DNA from: Acidimicrobiales bacterium
GTDB taxonomy: Bacteria > Actinomycetota > Acidimicrobiia > Acidimicrobiales > UBA8592
Reading direction: 5' to 3'
NCBI GenBank assembly: GCA_013912105.1
Contig: JACERY010000001.1
Span: 186,001 to 250,000, forward strand
DNA length: 64,000 bases
A program made the translations under genes and the position numbers. Shown piece by piece: positions 9,015 to 18,059 of this stretch (position 1 is the first letter of the stretch; each line of letters starts with the position of its first letter). The notes under the pieces were generated by a model. The model ran no database searches, had not been told where the DNA came from, and saw only the letters and a list, made by a program, of their open reading frames with translations.

Positions 9015-11564
9015 ATGGCATTATCTGAACCATCTATAAAAAAAGAAAACGACATACCGGAGACGGAAAAAATTGGCGATGTTGAAAATAACAATGTTCA
9101 ATCTATAGCCGAGGTTGAAGGAGGTGCTAAAACCCCTTCTTCGCAAAGCGAGCTAAATGACGCCGCTATCTCCCAAAGTATCGGGATGCGTGTTAGGAAA
9201 AGAAATGGAGACCTTGAACAAGTCGACGTAAATAAAATAGTCAATGCTGTAGCTCGATGCGCAGAGGGCCTAAAAGGTGTGGACCCTATGCGTGTAGCGA
9301 CTAGAACAATATCAGCACTCGCAGATGGAGCTACAACACAAGAACTTGATGAACTCTCAATTCGGACAGCCGCCGGCTTCATCGTTGAAGAGCCTAGATA
9401 TTCGCGACTAGCAGGAAGATTGCTAGCTACTTACATTGACAAAGAAGTCCGGAATCAAAATATACCTTGGTTTACGGAATCAGTCACTAGAGGGCACGAG
9501 CTAGGAGTAATCGGTGATAGTGCATTAACTTTTGTTCTTGATAATGCTTCAACACTAAACGCTGCTATCAATTCTGGCAGAGATAGAAACTTCGAATTCT
9601 TCGGTCTCCGTACTGTCTACGATAGATACCTCCTTCGACACCCGGAAACTAGAGAAGTAATTGAAACTCCCCAGTACTTTTTCCTGAGAGTCGCATGTGG
9701 GCTCTCCCAAAATGTTGATGAAGCTGTTGCCTTCTATGACTTAATGTCATCATTGGCTTACCTTCCCTCTAGCCCTACTCTATTTAACTCAGGCACAACA
9801 CACCAGCAACTCTCGAGTTGTTATTTACTAGACTCCCCTGAAGATTCTTTAGAAGGTATTTACAAACGTTACACAGACATCGCTCAACTCTCGAAGTTTG
9901 CCGGAGGAATTGGAGTTGCCTGGCACCGTATTAGGAGTAAAGGTAGTTTAATCCAAGGAACAAATGGACTTTCTAATGGAATCGTCCCTTGGCTCAAAAC
10001 ACTTGATAGTTCTGTAGCTGCAGTAAATCAAGGTGGGCGTCGAAAGGGCGCTGCTTGCATTTATCTTGAGACTTGGCATGATGATATAGAAGAATTCCTA
10101 GAGCTAAAGCAAAATACGGGAGACCATGCACGGCGCACGCACAATTTAAATATTGCTAATTGGGTACCAGATTTATTTATGGAACGAGTTGAGAATAACT
10201 GGAAATGGAGTTTATTCGATCCAAAAAAAGTTCCGCACCTAACAGACCTATTCGGTGAAGAGTTTGAGAAAGCATACATTGAAGCCGAAGAAGCTGAATT
10301 GTTTGAACGCCAAATCGATGCTCGTGATCTCTATTCCAAAATGATGCGAACACTCGCAGAAACTGGCAATGGGTGGATGACTTTCAAAGACTCTTCCAAT
10401 CTGAAATGCAACCAAACGTCAAATCTTCATAAAGATAATGAAACAAACGGGGAAACCCGCGTTGTTCATCTGTCCAATCTGTGCACAGAAATAATTGAAG
10501 TAACTAACCAGTCGGAAACAGCTGTCTGCAACTTAGGATCTCTGAACCTCGGTTCTTTCGTTAAGAACGAGGAAGCTCCCACATTTGACTTTGAGGAACT
10601 TGGAAAAACTGTAAGACAGGTAGTTCCTTTCTTAGACCGTGTGATTGATATCAATTTTTACCCAATTAATGAAGCTGGAAATTCGAATAACCAGTGGCGG
10701 CCAGTAGGTCTAGGGATGATGGGTTTACAGGATGTCTTCTTCAAAATGCAGATTCCTTTTGATTCCGATAAAGCGCGTGAAATTTCAGCGAGGATAAGTG
10801 AGGAAATTTATTACAACGCTCTTTGGTCTTCCACAGAGCTAGCGGAACTAAATGGCCCACACGAAACATACGCCCTAACAAGAGCTTCTCAGGGTGATTT
10901 ACAATTTGATCTATGGGGTGTAGAACCAACCGATAAAGAAAGATGGGAAAATCTCCGTAATAGGGTTTCAGAACATGGATTAAGAAATTCGCTAATGATC
11001 GCTATTGCTCCTACTGCAACTATCGCCTCTATAGCTGGTTGTTACGAATGCATTGAACCTCAAGTATCAAATCTTTTCAAGCGTGAAACTCTCTCAGGTG
11101 AATTCATGCAAATCAATAAGTACTTGGTTAAGGAACTTCAAGAAAGAAATCTTTGGGATGAAGAAATGCGAACTGAATTAATTAGGAATGAAGGATCCGT
11201 CCAGACTGTGGAACGCATTCCAGTAGACCTGAAAGAGGTCTACCGAACTGCATGGGAAATCCCTATGAAATCTCTTATAGAAATGGCAGCTGATCGTGGT
11301 GCGTATATTGACCAAAGCCAATCTTTAAACCTATTCATGGAATCTCCGAATATAGGAAAACTGAGTTCCATGTATATGTACGCCTGGAAACAAGGAATTA
11401 AGACCACTTACTATTTACGATCACGTCCTGCAACAAGGATCAATCAAACAACCGTGAGTTCAAATATGCCAAGCCCTGATGGCGGGACAAACCAAAGCTT
11501 CAAAGATGAAGATGAACTTGCCTGCTCTCTAGAAAATCCAGAATCTTGCGATTCTTGTCAATAA
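9015..11564 (+). CDS. nrdA: Ribonucleoside-diphosphate reductase, alpha subunit (class Ia)
   Basis: Large catalytic subunit (849 residues) of aerobic ribonucleotide reductase, converting NDPs to dNDPs. An N-terminal ATP-cone (about 55-140, VRKRNGDLEQVDVNKIV) gives allosteric overall-activity control. The ten-stranded barrel includes the active-site NLCTE at 488-492, with the thiyl-radical cysteine at 490. Further on are PTATIASIAGCYECIEP and the radical-transfer tyrosine pair in KTTYYLRSR. The tail ends in a CDSC pair that re-reduces the active site via thioredoxin or glutaredoxin. About 45 residues of low-complexity acidic sequence precede the cone. A GAGGAGAG ribosome site lies just before the ATG. 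nrdB follows after 24 bases. Confidence 0.97.
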   Translation: MALSEPSIKKENDIPETEKIGDVENNNVQSIAEVEGGAKTPSSQSELNDAAISQSIGMRVRKRNGDLEQVDVNKIVNAVARCAEGLKGVDPMRVATRTISALADGATTQELDELSIRTAAGFIVEEPRYSRLAGRLLATYIDKEVRNQNIPWFTESVTRGHELGVIGDSALTFVLDNASTLNAAINSGRDRNFEFFGLRTVYDRYLLRHPETREVIETPQYFFLRVACGLSQNVDEAVAFYDLMSSLAYLPSSPTLFNSGTTHQQLSSCYLLDSPEDSLEGIYKRYTDIAQLSKFAGGIGVAWHRIRSKGSLIQGTNGLSNGIVPWLKTLDSSVAAVNQGGRRKGAACIYLETWHDDIEEFLELKQNTGDHARRTHNLNIANWVPDLFMERVENNWKWSLFDPKKVPHLTDLFGEEFEKAYIEAEEAELFERQIDARDLYSKMMRTLAETGNGWMTFKDSSNLKCNQTSNLHKDNETNGETRVVHLSNLCTEIIEVTNQSETAVCNLGSLNLGSFVKNEEAPTFDFEELGKTVRQVVPFLDRVIDINFYPINEAGNSNNQWRPVGLGMMGLQDVFFKMQIPFDSDKAREISARISEEIYYNALWSSTELAELNGPHETYALTRASQGDLQFDLWGVEPTDKERWENLRNRVSEHGLRNSLMIAIAPTATIASIAGCYECIEPQVSNLFKRETLSGEFMQINKYLVKELQERNLWDEEMRTELIRNEGSVQTVERIPVDLKEVYRTAWEIPMKSLIEMAADRGAYIDQSQSLNLFMESPNIGKLSSMYMYAWKQGIKTTYYLRSRPATRINQTTVSSNMPSPDGGTNQSFKDEDELACSLENPESCDSCQ

Positions 11565-11588
11565 CCAAAACGAAAAAGAAAGAAACAC

Positions 11589-12683
11589 ATGGCCCTAGCC
11601 AACGAAAGTAACTACGCTCTCCCCTCAGAGGATTTAGATTTTGAGGAAGGTAGCGGCTCTAAAGAAAGTTCTGCGTCACGACCGGATAATATTCTTGATC
11701 CCGGTTTTGACTTAACCTTACGACCAATGAAATACCAGGTCTTTTTCGACATGTATAAAGACGCTATAAAGAATACATGGACTGTTGATGAAATAGATTT
11801 CTCAGATGATCATGCAGACCTAAGAAATATGTCGCCAGCGGAAAAACACTTAATAAGCCGTTTAGTTGCTTTTTTCGCTACTGGTGACTCCATAGTGTCA
11901 AATAATCTGGTTTTGAATCTTTATAAACATATAAATGCTCCAGAAGCAAGGATGTATTTAAGTAGGCAACTCTACGAAGAGGCACTTCACGTGCAGTTCT
12001 ATCTGACGCTTTTAGATTCATACATTCCTGAAACGAAAGAACGTGAAGAAGCTTTTGCAGCGATACATAATATTCCTTCGATACGCCAAAAAGGTGAATT
12101 TTGCTTTAAATGGATGGGAACCATGGAGTCAGTAGATGAACTTCAAACTGAACAGGACCAAAGAACATTCTTGAGAAATCTCATATGCTTCGCCGCCTGT
12201 ATAGAAGGATTATTCTTTTTTGCTGCTTTTGCCTATGTTTATTTTCTTAGAAGCAAAGGCCTGCTAAATGGTTTAGCAGCAGGAACTAATTGGGTATTTA
12301 GAGACGAAAGTGCACACATGAATTTTGCATTTACTGTTGTAGAAACAGTTAGGCAAGAACAACCTGAACTGTGGACAGAGGAATTAACGAATGAAATCAA
12401 AGAGATGATTAGCGAAGCAGTTGAATGCGAGATGCGTTTTGCCGATGATGTTCTTGGAGGCGGGATTAACGGCATGAGCCTTTCTGACACTCGTGATTAT
12501 CTGCAATTCGTGGCAGACCAACGACTCATGCAACTTGGAATTGACCCAATTTACGGCTCAAAAAACCCATTTGATTTTATGGCATTACAGGACGTACAAG
12601 AATTAACAAATTTCTTCGAAAAAACTGTAACTGCGTACCAAGTAGGCGTTGAAGGCGACGTTAGCTTTGACGAAGATTTTTAG
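11589..12683 (+). CDS. nrdB: Ribonucleoside-diphosphate reductase, beta subunit (class Ia)
   Basis: Radical-generating subunit (364 residues) with a diferric-tyrosyl cofactor. Iron ligands are visible as E131 and H134 (EALH), E206 (CIEG) and E240/H243 (ESAH). The radical tyrosine is Y138, four residues after H134, as in E. coli NrdB. Its presence argues against the class Ic type, in which the tyrosine is replaced. The C-terminus (VGVEGDVSFDEDF) is acidic with a terminal Phe, as expected for the peptide that docks on the alpha subunit. The first 40 residues are a variable acidic tail. It is in an operon with nrdA and ends at a strong hairpin. Confidence 0.97.
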   Translation: MALANESNYALPSEDLDFEEGSGSKESSASRPDNILDPGFDLTLRPMKYQVFFDMYKDAIKNTWTVDEIDFSDDHADLRNMSPAEKHLISRLVAFFATGDSIVSNNLVLNLYKHINAPEARMYLSRQLYEEALHVQFYLTLLDSYIPETKEREEAFAAIHNIPSIRQKGEFCFKWMGTMESVDELQTEQDQRTFLRNLICFAACIEGLFFFAAFAYVYFLRSKGLLNGLAAGTNWVFRDESAHMNFAFTVVETVRQEQPELWTEELTNEIKEMISEAVECEMRFADDVLGGGINGMSLSDTRDYLQFVADQRLMQLGIDPIYGSKNPFDFMALQDVQELTNFFEKTVTAYQVGVEGDVSFDEDF

Positions 12684-12711
12684 CTCTCCAGTCCCCCAAC
12701 TGGAATCAAGC

Positions 12712-12748
12712 CAAGCCCGGTGCGCAAGCACTGGGCTTGAGCTATTTT
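12712..12748 (+). terminator. Rho-independent terminator after nrdB
   Basis: A 12-bp stem CAAGCCCGGTGC / GCACTGGGCTTG (one G-T pair) with a GCAA tetraloop lies at 12712-12739, followed by AGCTATTTTTG. It sits in the gap between the convergent nrdB and meaB genes, and the T-run overlaps the meaB stop region. Confidence 0.85.
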
Positions 12749-13731
12749 TGCTCTTCTTTGAATAAAGCTAATACTTCCTCTGCAGCTACTACAGGAGAAA
12801 TATCACTGGTTAGTATTCTTTCTTCAATCTCTAAAATTAAAGACGCCACATCAGGCTTTTCTTTTACACTGTGAATTAACCGATCTTCGACTAGAGTCCA
12901 CATCCAACGCACTCTCTGAAGTGACCGACGCTTTGCCCAATCGCCAGTTTCTTGTCCAAGTTCTTGATGGAGATTGATTTGCTCCCATATAGCCGGAATA
13001 CCCTGCCCACTGGACGCTGAACATGTCATAACCGGAGGACTCCATTGAGAATTAACTGGCCTAAGAAGCGTCATTGCAGACTGATAATCACGAGCTGACT
13101 GTCTGGCACGTAATTCGTTTTCTCCATCAGCTTTATTAACTGCAATTAAATCTGCTAACTCTAACGCTCCTTTTTTAATTCCTTGAAGAGAGTCACCAGA
13201 CCCTGGAAGTAAAAGCATGAGAAAAAAATCTACCATCTCTGAAACGATCGCTTCACTTTGGCCAACCCCGACTGTTTCTACAAGCACAACATCAAATCTT
13301 GCTGCTTCAAGAACCAGAATTGTCTCCCTAGTTCCTTTTGCAACACCTCCAAGAATCCCAGATGATGGTGAAGGTCTAATAAAAGCATTTGGATTACTCG
13401 ATAGTCGATCCATTCGAGTTTTATCACCAAGAATTGAACCACCTGAGATAGAGCTGGATGGGTCTACTGCGAGTACAGCGACTTTATGACCAATACCAGT
13501 CAAATACGTTCCTAATTCGTCAATAAATGTACTTTTCCCAACTCCTGGTGAGCCTGTAACTCCAACACGAAGAGAACCTCCGGTATGCGGCGAAATATTA
13601 TCAAGTAATTCGATGGCTTTTTCTCTATCACTAGAATTTGAACTCTCAACAAGCGTGATTGCTTTAGCTAACCATGTTCGGTCACTTGAAAGAACTCCTG
13701 CCGTAACTAATTCCAGCTCAGAAGACTGCAC
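12742..13731 (-). CDS. meaB: Methylmalonyl-CoA mutase-associated GTPase MeaB
   Basis: G3E-family GTPase (329 residues) that loads and protects the adenosylcobalamin cofactor of methylmalonyl-CoA mutase. It shows the P-loop GSPGVGKSTFID, the switch segment DPSSSISGGSILGDKTRM, the Walker-B-like ETVGVGQSE and the guanine-specificity motif NKAD. The start is a GTG at 13731, only five bases after the mutB stop, so mutA, mutB and meaB form one minus-strand operon. It faces nrdB across the shared terminator. Confidence 0.96.
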   Translation of the reverse strand: MQSSELELVTAGVLSSDRTWLAKAITLVESSNSSDREKAIELLDNISPHTGGSLRVGVTGSPGVGKSTFIDELGTYLTGIGHKVAVLAVDPSSSISGGSILGDKTRMDRLSSNPNAFIRPSPSSGILGGVAKGTRETILVLEAARFDVVLVETVGVGQSEAIVSEMVDFFLMLLLPGSGDSLQGIKKGALELADLIAVNKADGENELRARQSARDYQSAMTLLRPVNSQWSPPVMTCSASSGQGIPAIWEQINLHQELGQETGDWAKRRSLQRVRWMWTLVEDRLIHSVKEKPDVASLILEIEERILTSDISPVVAAEEVLALFKEEQK

Positions 13732-13736
13732 AATAA

Positions 13737-15905
13737 TTAACCGATCTTATTGAGTAATTCTAAAGCAGCATCAGATATTACTGTCCCTGGAGGATATATA
13801 GCTGAAGCACCTGCATCATATAATTCTTGAAAATCTTGAGGAGGTACAACACCACCTACAACAATAAGAATATCTTCTCTCCCTAGCTGAGCAAGGGCCA
13901 CTTTAAGTTGAGGAACTAAAGCTAAATGCCCAGCAGCTAATGAAGATACACCAACAACATGCACATCCGCTTCAACCGCTTGTTTAGCTGCTTCTTCAGG
14001 AGTCTGGAAAAGTGGTCCAATATCAACATCAAAACCTAAATCAGCAAAAGCCGTTGCGATAACTTTCTGACCTCTATCGTGCCCATCTTGCCCGACCTTG
14101 GCAACTAGTATTCTCGGACGGCGACCATTTCGTTTTTTGAAATTCTCGGTTTCTAACCGCACCGACTCGATCTGAACGTTTTCTTCTCCCACTTCGCTTT
14201 TGTAAACTCCTGAAATAATTTGTATTTGTGACCTATGACGACCATACACCTTTTCTAACGCATCGCTGATCTCACCAACAGTTGCGAACTGCCTAGCAGC
14301 CTCAATTGAGAGTTCTAGTAGATTACCATTTTGCGCAGCTCCATTAGTCAATCTCTCAAGTGACGCTTCACACAATTCTTGATTTCGATCTTCTCGTAAA
14401 TTTCTGAGTTGCCTTATTTGAGCCGCTTGCACTTCATGGTTATCTACTTGCAAGATATCCACTTCATCTTCTTGATCTAATCGGAATTTGTTTACGCCGA
14501 TTACCGGCTGTGTTCCGGAATCAATTCTAGCTTGAGTTCTTGCTGCTGCTTCTTCAATCCTAAGCTTTGGAATTCCTAGTTCGATAGCTTTTGCCATTCC
14601 TCCAGCTTCTTCAATTTCAGAGATGTGCTCCCACGAACGCGATGCCAAATCATGTGTTAATCGCTCAATGTAATATGAACCTCCCCAAGGGTCTACAACG
14701 CGTGTTGTTCCAGATTCATGCTGTAAGAAAAGTTGAGTGTTTCTTGCTATCCTCGCCGAGAAATCTGAAGGTAAAGCTAAAGCTTCATCAAATGAATTCG
14801 TATGTAGGGATTGAGTATGGCCTTGCGTGGCTGCCATAGCTTCGATACAAGTTCGCACAATATTTGTGTATACGTCCTGAGCTGTAAGACTCCACCCAGA
14901 TGTTTGGCTATGTGTCCTTAAAGATAACGATTTTGGGTTTTGGGGATTGAACTGATGCACGAGTTTTGCCCATAACAAACGTGCTGCTCTTAATTTTGCG
15001 ACTTCCATGAAAAAATTCATTCCTATGCACCAGAAAAAGCTTAATCTGGGAGCAAATTGATCAATATCTAAGCCGGCATCTAGGCCGGCACGGATATATT
15101 CAACACCATCAGCGAGTGTGTAGGCCATCTCAAGATCAAGAGTCGCTCCTGCTTCTTGCATGTGGTAGCCAGAAATCGAGATTGAATTGAATTTTGGCAT
15201 TTCTTTTGATGTGAAAGAAATTATGTCGGAAATAATCCGCATTGAAGGCTTGGGAGGATAAATAAAAGTATTACGCACCATGAATTCTTTTAAAATATCA
15301 TTCTGAATGGTTCCAGCTAATTTTTTTGGTGAAACCCCCTGCTCTTCTGCAGCTAATACATAGAGAGCGAGTATCGGCAGAACTGCACCATTCATAGTCA
15401 TAGAGACACTCATTTTGTCTAAAGGTATGCCATCAAAAAGTTGTCTCATATCAACTATTGAATCAATAGCCACTCCAGCCATTCCGACATCACCCGATAC
15501 CCTTGGGTTATCTGAGTCGTACCCCCTATGAGTTGGTAAATCAAAAGCTACGGATAAACCTTTTTGACCAGCCGCTAAGTTTCTCCGGTAAAAAGCGTTC
15601 GATTCAGCTGCTGTTGAAAAACCAGCATATTGTCGGATTGTCCAAGGTTGGTTTACGTACATAGTTGGGTACGGCCCACGTAAAAAAGGCGGGAAGCCTG
15701 GATACGTCTGTAGAAAATCCAAGTCATTTGTGTCTTGATCGCCATAAATTGCTTGAACCGGGACTCCCTCAGGAGTATTCCAAATTTTTTCACTATCACG
15801 ACCAATTGCAGCTTTGCTAAAGGCAAATGACCATTCGTCTTTCTCGAATTTGCGGTTACTTTGATTAGAGATTAGTGGGATAGAACCGAACTCAGGAATT
15901 GCCAT
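13737..15905 (-). CDS. mutB: Methylmalonyl-CoA mutase, large (catalytic) subunit
   Basis: Adenosylcobalamin-dependent mutase interconverting methylmalonyl-CoA and succinyl-CoA. From the ATG at 15905 the protein has 722 residues. A TIM-barrel carries the substrate-binding [17 protein letters not shown] and the catalytic SGYHMQEAG. The C-terminal B12 domain has base-off/His-on DGHDRG with the cobalt-binding His at 609. A longer frame begins at 15977, but the ATG at 15905 lies just inside the mutA 3' end (14-base overlap) and matches the family N-terminus. A complete propionyl-CoA to succinyl-CoA route would also need an epimerase and carboxylase, which are not in this window. Confidence 0.96.
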   Translation of the reverse strand: MAIPEFGSIPLISNQSNRKFEKDEWSFAFSKAAIGRDSEKIWNTPEGVPVQAIYGDQDTNDLDFLQTYPGFPPFLRGPYPTMYVNQPWTIRQYAGFSTAAESNAFYRRNLAAGQKGLSVAFDLPTHRGYDSDNPRVSGDVGMAGVAIDSIVDMRQLFDGIPLDKMSVSMTMNGAVLPILALYVLAAEEQGVSPKKLAGTIQNDILKEFMVRNTFIYPPKPSMRIISDIISFTSKEMPKFNSISISGYHMQEAGATLDLEMAYTLADGVEYIRAGLDAGLDIDQFAPRLSFFWCIGMNFFMEVAKLRAARLLWAKLVHQFNPQNPKSLSLRTHSQTSGWSLTAQDVYTNIVRTCIEAMAATQGHTQSLHTNSFDEALALPSDFSARIARNTQLFLQHESGTTRVVDPWGGSYYIERLTHDLASRSWEHISEIEEAGGMAKAIELGIPKLRIEEAAARTQARIDSGTQPVIGVNKFRLDQEDEVDILQVDNHEVQAAQIRQLRNLREDRNQELCEASLERLTNGAAQNGNLLELSIEAARQFATVGEISDALEKVYGRHRSQIQIISGVYKSEVGEENVQIESVRLETENFKKRNGRRPRILVAKVGQDGHDRGQKVIATAFADLGFDVDIGPLFQTPEEAAKQAVEADVHVVGVSSLAAGHLALVPQLKVALAQLGREDILIVVGGVVPPQDFQELYDAGASAIYPPGTVISDAALELLNKIG

Positions 15906-17355
15906 CAACGGCTCCCTTATTAGTGGCCAAATCAGAAATACGAAATTGAGAAGGCCTTTGCGACACCAATCCATCATTTGGAGTGTCTGGGTTGGGGTAT
16001 GGCTCCCTTACTAATTCTGTTTGTTCAGATTCATGGAAGTCATTAACCCCTATGAACGTTTTTTCATTCGTTTCAATTTGCTCTTTGAATTTCTCACGAC
16101 TTTCTTTTATTGATTCTTGAAAAGACCCTGATGATATTGCTTGAATTATTCCACCATTAAGTTCAAATGATTGGAACTTCTCCCAGGCCTTTTGTGCAAT
16201 CTCGTCTGTTAACGACTCGACGTACCATGAACCACCTGCGGGATCTATAACTCTATGGATATTTGATTCTTCCATAAGGACAAGTTGCGTATTTCTAGCA
16301 AGTCGCATACCAAAATCGTCTGGTACCCCGAAAGCGCTATCGAAAGGAGGAAGACAAATAATGTCAGCCCCTCCAATTGCTGCGGAAAAACACCCCACAG
16401 TCGTCCGAAGCAAATTAACCCATGGATCTGTTTTAGAAATAAGAAATTGAGGAATAGAAGCTTGGATCTTTAAATGAACGTCTCTGACATTACATACTTC
16501 CCCTATTCGACTTATCAAAACCCGTAATGCTCGTATTTTAGCGATATCAAAAAACTGATCCGTTCCGACAGAGACCACGATATGAATTTGGCTAAACGCA
16601 TTTGATAAAGGAACACCTGCTTTATCCATACTGTGAAGATACGCAATTAATATAGAAGCGATAGTTGCTAATTCGGTAACAGGGTCCGCTCCAGCTTCAG
16701 CATATTCCAAGCCGTCAATCCGGTACGTTGTTGCCCGGCCAAAATCCTTATGAACTCTTTTCGCAAGAATACCCCCGTCGTCCAATCCAGAGAGAGCAGA
16801 ATCTTTGCTTAAACAGTTTCTAAAGAGTTCACTGATCGGATCAAAGCCTAAATCAAAGATAAATTCGCTACTCTCACTATCTTTAGAATCTAAATAGTTA
16901 ATAAAGTTACGAGCATTATTTAAGCTTCCTGAAGAACTAGTTAAAGATAAACCAGCGATGCCCAAGTGGACTTGATCAAGAAGAGATTTAAAATCAGCTG
17001 AAGTAATTTTTGAAGAAACAATTTCAACGCTCGTGGCTCCTCGCTGTAAATCGTTTAAAATTTCCTCGTTCGTCTTTTGGTATGAAGTCACCCAATGACG
17101 CTGACGGATATCCCACCCATCTGTTAACCCACTGATATTAGATGCTCGTCTACTTATCCCGTATGTTGGATAATCTAACTTTACGTTATCTTCTTGTTGG
17201 ATATAGATCGGATCAGTGAGGATACCGGAACCTAAATCAGCAAAAAGTATCTCATCAAATAAGTCAGCTTTAACAACTGATTTTGCCGCACCTAACCAAT
17301 CGTCATAAGTTGGAAGACTATTGCTATCCAAAAACTTCATTATGTCCTCAGCCAT
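15892..17355 (-). CDS. mutA: Methylmalonyl-CoA mutase, small subunit
   Basis: The 487-residue, non-catalytic partner of MutB in heterodimeric mutases. It contains barrel-related sequence such as [26 protein letters not shown], matching the equivalent region of the large subunit ([18 protein letters not shown]). It lacks a C-terminal cobalamin domain, so it is shorter than MutB. First gene of the mutA-mutB-meaB operon; an AAGG element precedes the ATG. Sequence is divergent from the large subunit, as normal for this subunit. Confidence 0.93.
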   Translation of the reverse strand: MAEDIMKFLDSNSLPTYDDWLGAAKSVVKADLFDEILFADLGSGILTDPIYIQQEDNVKLDYPTYGISRRASNISGLTDGWDIRQRHWVTSYQKTNEEILNDLQRGATSVEIVSSKITSADFKSLLDQVHLGIAGLSLTSSSGSLNNARNFINYLDSKDSESSEFIFDLGFDPISELFRNCLSKDSALSGLDDGGILAKRVHKDFGRATTYRIDGLEYAEAGADPVTELATIASILIAYLHSMDKAGVPLSNAFSQIHIVVSVGTDQFFDIAKIRALRVLISRIGEVCNVRDVHLKIQASIPQFLISKTDPWVNLLRTTVGCFSAAIGGADIICLPPFDSAFGVPDDFGMRLARNTQLVLMEESNIHRVIDPAGGSWYVESLTDEIAQKAWEKFQSFELNGGIIQAISSGSFQESIKESREKFKEQIETNEKTFIGVNDFHESEQTELVREPYPNPDTPNDGLVSQRPSQFRISDLATNKGAVDGNS

Positions 17356-17444
17356 ATTTCTACCTTAGGCGTTTCTATCAACTGTTTGACAACATTATTG
17401 CCATCACACCCAATTACTAGGTGTTCCTCTTATATCAACTATTT

Positions 17445-17460
17445 TGTGACATTGACCACA
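17445..17460. promoter_or_regulatory. CRP/FNR-like operator candidate
   Basis: TGTGA-CATTGA-CCACA at 17445-17460 matches the CRP consensus TGTGA-N6-TCACA at nine of ten half-site positions. It sits in the 212-base gap between divergent mutA (start 17355) and the cNMP-binding-domain gene (start 17568). It could therefore control either or both. No convincing -35/-10 pair could be placed with confidence; a TATAGT lies at 17484-17489. Confidence 0.4.
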
Positions 17461-17567
17461 GTGACAAAAGACACGGCTATTTCTATAGTTTCTAAAGTCG
17501 AAATGAGGCACAATATATTTATTACTTATTCAAGTAATATCTAACTCCTGAAAGGGTAGAAATAACA

Positions 17568-17969
17568 ATGCCTCGAAAAACACCCCACCACGTACAATAC
17601 GCAGACTTTGCATTTGCTTCTTCAGCCACTGCTGACGAACTGGAAACTCTATGCCGGCTCACTACAAGGATTGATGTCAAAAAAGGAAGTGTCTTAATGA
17701 ACCAAGGCGCTTTTGGAAATGAAGTTCTCTTACTCGTACACGGTCAACTCGTTGTCGAGAAAAATGGTGAACTTATTGCCTCAGTTGCACCTGGAGCTGT
17801 AGTCGGGGAAAGAGCTGTAATCTTGAACGAGCCTCGCGACGCTACTGTCCGTGCGGCTTACGACTCAACTATTCTCGCTATGTCTAGAAGTGAATTCAAT
17901 ACACTTCTGGCAGAATGCCCCAGCATCGCACGAAATATACTTGAAGAAGCCCTTACTCGGGCTGGTTGA
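17568..17969 (+). CDS. Stand-alone cyclic-nucleotide-binding-domain protein
   Basis: A 133-residue protein made almost wholly of one cNMP-binding beta-roll (about 20-120). It has the family's GSVLMNQGAFGNEVLLLVHG strand-turn, then PGAVVGERAVILNEPRDATVRA, the phosphate-binding-cassette position. That cassette has GERAVL-like sequence and an Arg in EPRDATVRA, resembling ligand-competent domains. There is no C-terminal helix-turn-helix, so unlike CRP it cannot bind DNA alone. It may be a sensor subunit for a partner. It is transcribed toward the P450-ABC1 gene 90 bases downstream. Confidence 0.82.
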   Translation: MPRKTPHHVQYADFAFASSATADELETLCRLTTRIDVKKGSVLMNQGAFGNEVLLLVHGQLVVEKNGELIASVAPGAVVGERAVILNEPRDATVRAAYDSTILAMSRSEFNTLLAECPSIARNILEEALTRAG

Positions 17970-17993
17970 TTGACACCTAACGGTTTAGCATCA

Positions 17994-18022
17994 TACATAC
18001 AATTTTGATTTAGAAGTATGTA
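17994..18022. promoter_or_regulatory. Inverted repeat before the P450-ABC1 gene
   Basis: TACATAC (17994-18000) and GTATGTA (18016-18022) form a 7-bp inverted repeat with a 15-base centre in the 90-base gap. A TTGACA lies at 17970-17975, but no good -10 is at standard spacing. This may be an operator or the stem of a short leader hairpin; evidence is only the symmetry. Confidence 0.25.
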
Positions 18023-18059
18023 GATAGTACGTAAATCAATCTATGAAAAAGAAAAAACA

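Noticed and set aside
15906..15977. N-terminal extension of MutB starting at 15977
   Set aside because: It reads into the MutA 3' end and adds 24 residues not matching the family; the ATG at 15905 fits better.
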